Assembly: GCA_946699065.1 (NCBI GenBank) | Contig: CAMPDV010000147.1 | Span: 434,001 to 498,000 of the forward strand | Origin: Loxodes magnus | Taxonomy: Eukaryota > Ciliophora > Karyorelictea > Loxodida > Loxodidae | Length of the DNA stretch: 64,000 nucleotides | Reading direction: 5' to 3' | Shown: positions 61,067 to 64,000 of the stretch, piece after piece | Numbering within the stretch: the stretch's first letter is position 1 | Layout: each line of letters begins with the position of its first letter | Made by a program: the position numbers and the translations under genes | The notes under the pieces: model-generated | What the model was told of the DNA's origin: nothing | Databases searched by the model: none | What the model saw: only the letters and a program-made list of their open reading frames with translations

Positions 61067-62141
61067 TTTGTGATAAACCAAATAAAGGTAAAACACGTAA
61101 ATTAATTCATTCATTCAATAAATTCAGAAAAAATTATTTAATTATCTTAAAAAATATATCAATTAAATAGGCTTATATAAATTATTCTTTATCTATATTA
61201 ACATTTTTTTAATATTTTATCTCACTTTCTTTTTTTCATTTTCAAAGGATTTCTTGCAAATGTAAATTAAATGAATTTTGCTATTATCTAAAGAATTTAA
61301 TTATTTTATAATTAAATTACTTACAAATATTATATAAATTAAATCTATTAAGTCATATAGCTTTAAATTTAAACTATATGAGTTTTATAAATCATCTAAA
61401 TAAAATGCTTTTAAACTTTATCTCATAATTTAATTTTACTTAGAGAATGATTTTGACTTAAAATCGAAGATTACTAATAGAATTATGAATTAAAAATCTT
61501 AAAAACTATTCCTTTCAAATTAATTTATCTTCTTATTAGCTTTTCACACATTATGCAATATAAATTATAAGCTTGAACTTATAGACAATAAGTTGGATAA
61601 CTAAATTGAATTATTTTAATTTTTATAAAAATTTCCAGTAATTAGAAAAGCTAAGTTAGATAAAAGTAAAATTTTAACTTTCGAAGTCTACAAAAATGAC
61701 ATATAATATAATACTACTTTAATTTCAATTAAATTTAATATTTCACAGTTGAAAGAACGTTAAGCAGATATATTTTTATTTAAATTATTCCATATTAGAT
61801 ATAAAATAAAAAAGAGAGCAAGCAACTTTACTCATTTCATCAAAACTCTACAATCTTTATTTTAGATTTGCTCTTAAACCTTAACCATTTTAACTCTCTT
61901 TATTCTGAAATAATATTAAAAAATAATATCTATAAATAGCTATGAGATTTATAAAGATGTTTCACTATGAAAATGATAACTATTAAGTTAAAACTTTATA
62001 AGCTTGAAATAATTAAAGTATCTCATTTTATATAGATTTATTTTAAAAGATCATAAAGTAAAATAATAAATGTGTAAAACAAAATAGTTTGACCTAATGT
62101 GTGAAGGCTGCTAATCTAGTTTTTTGGAATAAAAAAGAATA
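61067..62141. other. AT-rich intergenic region
   Basis: No gene seen. Upstream flank of the phosphatase gene. Confidence 0.5.
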
Positions 62142-63185
62142 ATGAGCACTTAATTTAGACAGCGAAATCAAAATTTTGTTAAAGTCCTTCTAAATTTTCT
62201 TCTTTTGCTGTTAAAAAAGCTATTTTTTATAAAAGTTAAGAAAATAGATGATTAAGTTGATATCTTGCAAACAACTGAAATATTACAAAATGATTGTGAC
62301 TGTAAAAATTAGAATAATTAAGTTAGCTTTGTCATGAAATCGTGTGGTCATATGATTCCTGATTGCAGATTGAAGTCCTTTGATCCTTCTTTAAGCTCTG
62401 ATTTTATGGTGGTTGATGAAAAGATTTCTGGTGTTGCTGATGGAGTTTCATAATGAAAGAGATTCTAAATTAATCCAAGATAGTTCTGCGAGTAATTATT
62501 AACAAAAGTTAGTGAAACAAAGTAGAAATACAAAGAGATAAAAGAGAACTTTGAGGAAACAAATGTAAAAATACTTTAAGAAGCTTTTTAGTAGGTTTAA
62601 TATGCAGGTAGTAGTACTATTATCTTTTATTATTTAGAATAAAAAAAGTTACATTTGACTTGGATAGGAGACTCTTAAGCCTTAGTGTTACGTAAAAATG
62701 GTTTATCTTAGGCATACTAAGTTTTATTTCAAACAGAAGTTAATTAATATGAATTCAACAGGCCATGGTAATTGTTATAATGGCCCAATTCAGATTAAGT
62801 ATATCAAATATTATAAAGAGATTAGAAACTAGGTAATAAATTAATGAATTTGATTCAATAAAGCACCTTGTAAAAGCAAACATTACCAAAAGATGCAAAA
62901 TAAAAACAAATAGAAGTATAAGCAGATGACTTAGTAATTTGTGCTTCTGATGGTTTTTTTGATAATATTCATATAGAGATGATTATTTAGATTGTTAACA
63001 ACCTAGTTGATGTTTCAAGCTTAGATTAATTAGCAAGATCTCTTTGCAAAAAAGCTTGAGATTTTTCTCAACTAAGAAACTATGAAAGTCCTTTTTCACT
63101 AGAAGCAAGGAAGCATGGAAAAATCTTATATGGTGGAAAGAAAGATGATTGCACTGTAGTAGTTACAAAAATCGAAGCTCAATGA
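62142..63185 (+). CDS. PP2C-type protein phosphatase, PPTC7-like
   Basis: 347 codons from ATG 62142 to TGA 63183. The metal-binding Asp residues of the PP2C fold are present: D100 in VADGV, D270 in CASDGFFDN, and D335-D336 in GGKKDDCTVVV. The motifs VADGVSQW and GGKKDD fit the PPTC7 / azr1 subfamily of Mg/Mn-dependent Ser/Thr phosphatases, often mitochondrial. The N-terminus is basic and hydrophobic (MSTQFRQRNQNFVKVLLNFL), which could be a mitochondrial presequence or a membrane anchor. Gln uses TAA/TAG throughout, and TGA codes Trp at several sites, the last (63057) 42 codons before the stop. Length is close to family norm, and it stands alone. Confidence 0.93.
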
Positions 63186-64000
63186 GAATAAAAATATATG
63201 AACATTATTTATAGTACATTCTTATTTTTATAGTAAGAGGTTTTCCTGCTTTCTTCTATCTTTATTATAACTTAATCTGTTCTTAATATTTTAAAATTCT
63301 ATTTTTATCAATAATACATAAATATAGTCTAAATTTTTAAACTATTAAAGGTTTTATCTTATTATTTGCATCTGAAATAAAAAAGAGTAAATTAAAAAAT
63401 GATTAATTTAATTATATTATAATTAAATAAAGTATAATAATAAAGATATTTTATACTATTTTTATATAAATATATCCAATTTTTAAGAATCCATTTAACT
63501 AAGAACAGGTAATTTGAGAGATATTTATTTCTAAGAATTTTTTAAATAATTTTTCATTTTACCAAAATTTTAAATTTTTAGTAAAATAAATAAAATTTAT
63601 ATTTTTGATGGTTTAAAATTATCAGGTAATATTAATTATCATGCTTAAATTTAAATTTAAAAATAAAGATTTAGATTTAAATAATATAAATATAGTATAA
63701 AATACAATATAATTAATTTCTTTACTAAAGGTATCTTCCTACTATTAACTTTAATTAAACTGTTTATTTCTTAAATTACTTTAAAAATTACATTTGAAAT
63801 TTAGAATTTTTTTAAACACTTTTTTATTACTAGTAAAAATATAAAAAATAAATGTTTCTGCGATCGTTAAGTTGAATATACTTTAGTAAATAAATATATC
63901 AATTAATTGTTATATCTTTCTATCTATGTCAGATTCCTTTATAATAAAATTATATTTAAAATATTGTGAAATATAAATTGCTGAAAATGTTCTAGATTAG
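63186..64000. other. AT-rich 3' flank
   Basis: No gene seen to the window edge. Confidence 0.5.

Noticed and set aside
1..64000. Condylostoma-type code (table 28), with all three codons able to stop
   Set aside because: No gene here needs TAA or TAG as terminator; each confident gene ends at TGA. Table 27 is enough, though table 28 cannot be strictly excluded from one window.
1..64000. Internal eliminated sequences or excision repeats
   Set aside because: The frames of all host genes are intact apart from one 17-bp intron, and no TA-bounded insertions were found in them.

Overview
The window reads as nuclear DNA of a karyorelictean ciliate, most likely Loxodes or a close relative. It is very AT-rich and compact in genes. 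In every confident protein gene TAA and TAG occur many times in frame where glutamine fits. TGA occurs in frame where conserved tryptophans fit (for example the G-W-D-x-x-D-C signature of Notch-type LNR repeats), yet TGA is also the only codon that ends the genes. That matches the karyorelict nuclear code (NCBI table 27). A standard-code gene finder sees only fragments here. Genus is inferred; the code is read from the sequence.

Layout. 1-4,700: a LINE-type retrotransposon (copy 1, cut by the window edge) with an 840-bp zinc-knuckle retroposon inserted in its 3' UTR. 5,456-6,595: two convergent tRNA-Ile genes around a hairpin-tailed SINE-like element. 10,553-11,104 (-): an Arf-like GTPase. 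12,637: initiator tRNA-Met. 13,651-14,128: second SINE-like copy. 16,710-20,384: a 1,224-residue receptor-like membrane protein with a periplasmic-binding-type ectodomain. 21,899: dead tRNA. 24,103-25,197: zinc alcohol dehydrogenase. 28,301-30,199: zinc-finger/coiled-coil/MORN protein. 30,732: a weakened initiator tRNA copy. 31,872-42,865: a 3,658-residue LNR / beta-helix / multi-TM surface protein with one 17-bp intron. 43,566-61,066: a dense retroelement nest built around LINE copy 2 (about 47,880-57,440), which carries four nested insertions. 62,142-63,185: a PPTC7-like PP2C phosphatase.

The most unusual content is a set of small retroposons that each encode a gag-like protein (coiled coil plus CCHC zinc knuckle) and no polymerase. 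Family A has four copies, about 840-850 bp each. In all four the ORF starts 9-15 nt from the 5' end, the 3' end carries a run of hairpins, and the element is bounded by direct repeats (two perfect, one 15 of 16, one short and less certain). Family B (967 bp) has a perfect 11-bp duplication, and families C and D are further gag-like units. Three of the elements sit inside LINE copy 2 in its ORFs and one sits in the 3' UTR of LINE copy 1, so they are younger than those LINE copies. The simplest reading is that they move using the reverse transcriptase of a LINE. A separate set of six elements shares one 3' hairpin and (TTTA)n tail on several unrelated bodies.

The host genes are unconnected single genes with no operon-like grouping. 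No CRISPR array, rRNA, telomere repeat or bacterial-type feature was seen.
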